NCBI GenBank assembly: GCA_030430125.1
Contig: JAUIGA010000177.1
Span: forward strand, 1 to 7,081
Reading direction: 5' to 3'
DNA: 7,081 nucleotides
Origin: Chloroflexia bacterium
GTDB lineage: Bacteria; Chloroflexota; Chloroflexia; Thermomicrobiales; UBA6265
The notes beneath the pieces were generated by a model. The model was not told the origin of the DNA. It made no database searches and worked only from the letters and a program-made list of their open reading frames with translations. This document shows positions 5,641 through 7,081 of the stretch, in pieces. The stretch's first letter is position 1. The number at the start of each line of letters is the position of its first letter. Position numbers and translations under genes: made by a program.

Positions 5641-6159
5641 ATGATTGAAGTGACGACAATTCCCGCGAATCAGGAGCACTTCACCCGACTGATGGCATTC
5701 GCCCATGAGGTACTGAATGTCTGCGACGAGGCCGGTGTTGAGCCGATGCTGGATGGCGGCCTCGCGGTGTTCGCGTACACGCGGAACCCGGCGCTGGAAG
5801 TTCGCGACGTCGATTTTGGGTGCCCTGAATCGGACCTTCCTCGGCTCTGCCGAGCCCTGCAGCGGCGTGGGATCCACTGCGAGATCCAGAGCTGGCACGT
5901 CCTGCAGGCCCGACGGGACAGACTGAAGGTCGAGTTCGGCGCTTTCGAGCACTGGAACCGCGGAATTCCGCGCGACCATGAGGTGATGCAGATCGCCGGG
6001 ATCGAGTTCCGGGTGCTCGGCCTCGACGGTCTGCGAGAGCAGTACCGGCGCGGCGTCGTGAACACTGCCGAGGGCGCCATCGACAGCGACCCGGTCAAGC
6101 ATCAGGCCAGCCGCGAAAAGCTCCGGCTGCTCGATGCAAGCAAAGCCACATCGATGTAG
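5641..6159 (+). CDS. Small nucleotidyltransferase-fold protein
   Basis: The 172-residue product starts at ATG 5641 (MIEVTTIPANQEHF), preceded at short range by GGCGGAA; the upstream in-frame ATG at 5509 lies in repeat sequence and adds 44 residues of no visible family. A first helix (HFTRLMAFAHEVLNVCDEAG, 13-32) is followed by MLDGGLAVFAYTRNP (36-50) and VRDVDFGC (54-61). Gly39-Gly40 with Asp56-x-Asp58 matches the GG...DxD signature of Pol-beta-type nucleotidyltransferases, and KVEF (96-99, Glu98) is where the third acidic residue is expected. A C-terminal piece (EFRVLGLDGLREQYRRGVV, 122-140) resembles the end of the catalytic sheet plus a helix. Related families include toxin or antibiotic-modifying transferases and AbiEii-like proteins; the substrate is not deducible. 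No antitoxin or partner gene is adjacent. It lacks signal or membrane segments. Confidence 0.7.
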   Translation: MIEVTTIPANQEHFTRLMAFAHEVLNVCDEAGVEPMLDGGLAVFAYTRNPALEVRDVDFGCPESDLPRLCRALQRRGIHCEIQSWHVLQARRDRLKVEFGAFEHWNRGIPRDHEVMQIAGIEFRVLGLDGLREQYRRGVVNTAEGAIDSDPVKHQASREKLRLLDASKATSM

Positions 6160-6160
6160 C

Positions 6161-6221
6161 GGAGGGCTTGACCGCGCTGTCAACGTCGCGGGCAACAACG
6201 TCGGCGCGGTCAATGCCCTCC
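6161..6221. terminator. 17-bp stem-loop after the nucleotidyltransferase-like gene
   Basis: The 17 bases at 6161-6177 (beginning GGAGGGC) pair with 6204-6221 (ending GCCCTCC) with a single one-base bulge, starting two bases after the TAG. The 26-nt loop holds a direct repeat of CAACGTCG (6181-6188 and 6196-6203). Between converging genes this could stop transcription in both directions, though no T-run is present. Confidence 0.5.
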
Positions 6222-6233
6222 TGTGCGAAATGA

Positions 6234-6252
6234 CCTCCATCGTCGATGGAGG
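6234..6252. repeat. Perfect 9-bp palindrome around a single T
   Basis: CCTCCATCG (6234-6242) and CGATGGAGG (6244-6252) are exact reverse complements around T6243. It could fold as a tight hairpin or be a protein-binding dyad. It is the second of three consecutive palindromes in the 201-bp gap 6160-6360. Confidence 0.5.
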
Positions 6253-6258
6253 ACGCCA

Positions 6259-6306
6259 TTGGCGGCGCGGTCGCTGGCCGAGGGCGACCATCGGATGCGC
6301 CGCCAA
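6259..6306. terminator. Bulged 16-bp stem-loop downstream of the OsmC-like gene
   Basis: TTGGCGGCGC (6259-6268) pairs perfectly with GCGCCGCCAA (6297-6306), and continuing inward GGTCGC (6269-6274) pairs with GCGACC (6284-6289). This gives a 16-bp stem with a 7-nt bulge on one side and a 9-nt loop. Read leftward it lies about 55 bases after the OsmC-like stop, suitable as its terminator or 3'-end barrier; on the plus strand it follows the other two hairpins. No T-run is seen. Confidence 0.45.
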
Positions 6307-6360
6307 GACGTCCGCTACGACTGGTTTGCCGCCCCAATCCGCGCCAACACTGTCTGGCCG

Positions 6361-6987
6361 TTACGCGTTGGTTCCATCCCAGGAAATCTCCACCTTTGGC
6401 GGGGTCTTGAGCGTCTGCGAAACGACGCAGTAGCGCTCGGTCAGCTCGGCAAGCTTCGCGATGCGATCCTCCGGACCGTCGGCGTCGAGGTCGACCAGCA
6501 CCCGGATCGCGGTGTACCCAACCGGGACATCCCGGTCGACGCCGAGCGTCCCGCGCGCGTCCCACTCGCCCTCGACGCGCAGGTCGAGACGGTTGATCGT
6601 CACCTTCGACGCCGCCGCGACCAGCCGCAACGTCACCTCGTAGCACGCCGCCAGCGAGGCGAGCAGCACGTCGCCGGAGCAGGGCGTGTCCTCGGTTCCA
6701 CCGACCGAGCGGTGCGCGCCGACATCGAACACCGCGCCAGATTCACCGTCGATGGCGATGCGGATCTTCCCGATCTCGGCGTCTTCCGGCGTGACGCTGT
6801 GGACGACCGTCACCTGCCTGCCCAGCTCCGGTGATTCCCGGTAAGCATCCTTCAGCGCGCGCTGCCGGTCCTTGAACGGCACGCGGCGCGCGTCGATATT
6901 GCGCTGTGAATCCAGAGCGCGATGGACGGTTTCGGCCAGGCGCTGACCGGCCTGGTGCAGAGTGGTTCTATCCTCGATATCCGCCAT
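6361..6987 (-). CDS. OsmC/Ohr-family protein (thiol peroxidase-like)
   Basis: The 208-residue product starts at ATG 6987-6985, five bases after GGGAGG; an ATG 27 codons further upstream would overlap the preceding gene end and lacks an equivalent RBS. The family signature is the central helix PCSGDVLLASLAACYEVTL (102-120) with Cys115, and the C-terminal RYCVVSQTLKTPPKVEISW (185-203) with Cys187. These two cysteines correspond to the redox pair by which OsmC/Ohr proteins reduce organic hydroperoxides in the cytosol. GGTEDTPCSGD shows the usual lead-in to the helix. About 50 N-terminal residues are an Arg-rich helical lead (AETVHRALDSQRNIDARRVP) beyond the minimal OsmC domain of about 140 residues, as in longer OsmC-like proteins. 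It lies 19 bp downstream of a permease gene on the same strand, so it is probably in that operon. Confidence 0.9.
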   Translation of the reverse strand: MADIEDRTTLHQAGQRLAETVHRALDSQRNIDARRVPFKDRQRALKDAYRESPELGRQVTVVHSVTPEDAEIGKIRIAIDGESGAVFDVGAHRSVGGTEDTPCSGDVLLASLAACYEVTLRLVAAASKVTINRLDLRVEGEWDARGTLGVDRDVPVGYTAIRVLVDLDADGPEDRIAKLAELTERYCVVSQTLKTPPKVEISWDGTNA

Positions 6988-7006
6988 GTCGGCCTCCCAG
7001 CCTGGG

Positions 7007-7081
7007 TCACGCCTGCCAGGCGTCGGACCAGCGCAGCACGCGACGCTGGAGCAACCCAAGCAGGACATCGGTGCCCTTGCC
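7007..7081 (-). CDS. C-terminal end of a probable ABC transporter permease (SsuC/TauC-like), truncated by window
   Basis: On the minus strand the frame is open from the window edge to a TGA at 7009-7007, giving 24 residues. These include GKGTDVLLGLLQRRVLRW followed by a short polar tail. The pattern Gly-Lys-x-x-Asp...LLxRRxLRW is, from recalled family knowledge, typical of the last cytoplasmic segment of permeases that import sulfonates, taurine, nitrate or similar solutes (E. coli SsuC ends in a comparable LLER...LRW stretch). Only the tail is visible, so the substrate cannot be given and the family call is tentative. The OsmC-like gene follows 19 bp after its stop. Confidence 0.5.
   Translation of the reverse strand, partial: GKGTDVLLGLLQRRVLRWSDAWQA

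Noticed and set aside
4156..7081. A single sulfur-metabolism operon spanning the right half
   Set aside because: The genes are on both strands with convergent and divergent breaks and terminator-like hairpins, so they cannot be one transcription unit.

Overview
The window reads as GC-rich bacterial chromosomal DNA with short operons. The gene content fits a Chloroflexota/Thermomicrobia-like or actinobacterial-type genome: a luciferase-like monooxygenase of the Rv1855c (F420-type) family, an MsrA-MsrB fusion, a rhodanese-MoeB fusion, and intergenic gaps full of GC-rich palindromes. The lineage is an inference from gene style; no rRNA or other phylogenetic marker is present. No complete novel defence or biosynthetic system is visible.

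Layout, left to right. (1) The C-terminal end of an unrecognised charged, helical protein (+, ends 273). (2) A 124-bp element (301-424) with 23-bp terminal inverted repeats and TA at both flanks, which looks like a non-autonomous IS630/Tc1-type MITE. It sits between convergent genes and supplies the stop codon of the cupin gene. (3) A leftward two-gene unit: LLM-class flavin/F420 oxidoreductase (796-1776), then a small cupin-like protein (411-788), 7 bp apart. (4) A divergent regulatory gap, then a 102-aa unrecognised protein (+, 2023-2331) with a recognisable promoter and RBS. (5) A 463-bp gene-free gap (2332-2794) between convergent genes. It holds six copies of an 11-nt motif arranged as hairpins and a 23-bp GC-rich stem-loop. 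(6) Methionine sulfoxide reductase MsrAB (-, 2795-3898). (7) Divergent from it, an N-terminal rhodanese plus C-terminal MoeB/ThiF adenylyltransferase fusion (+, 4156-5352). (8) A 288-bp gene-free stretch of mosaic palindromic repeat. (9) A small nucleotidyltransferase-like protein (+, 5641-6159). (10) About 200 bp with three successive hairpins between convergent genes. (11) An OsmC-like protein (-, 6361-6987) and, 19 bp upstream of it, the last 24 codons of what looks like an SsuC-type ABC transporter permease (-, 7007-7081).

Taken together, several genes concern sulfur or redox chemistry: MsrAB repairs oxidised methionine, the rhodanese-MoeB protein activates and loads sulfur carriers, OsmC proteins reduce peroxides through a cysteine pair, and the permease resembles sulfonate/taurine importers. 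They lie on different strands in separate transcription units, so this is a loose neighbourhood theme, not a demonstrated pathway. The most unusual material is between the genes: a MITE that rewrites a protein end, and the repeat cluster at 2464-2752.
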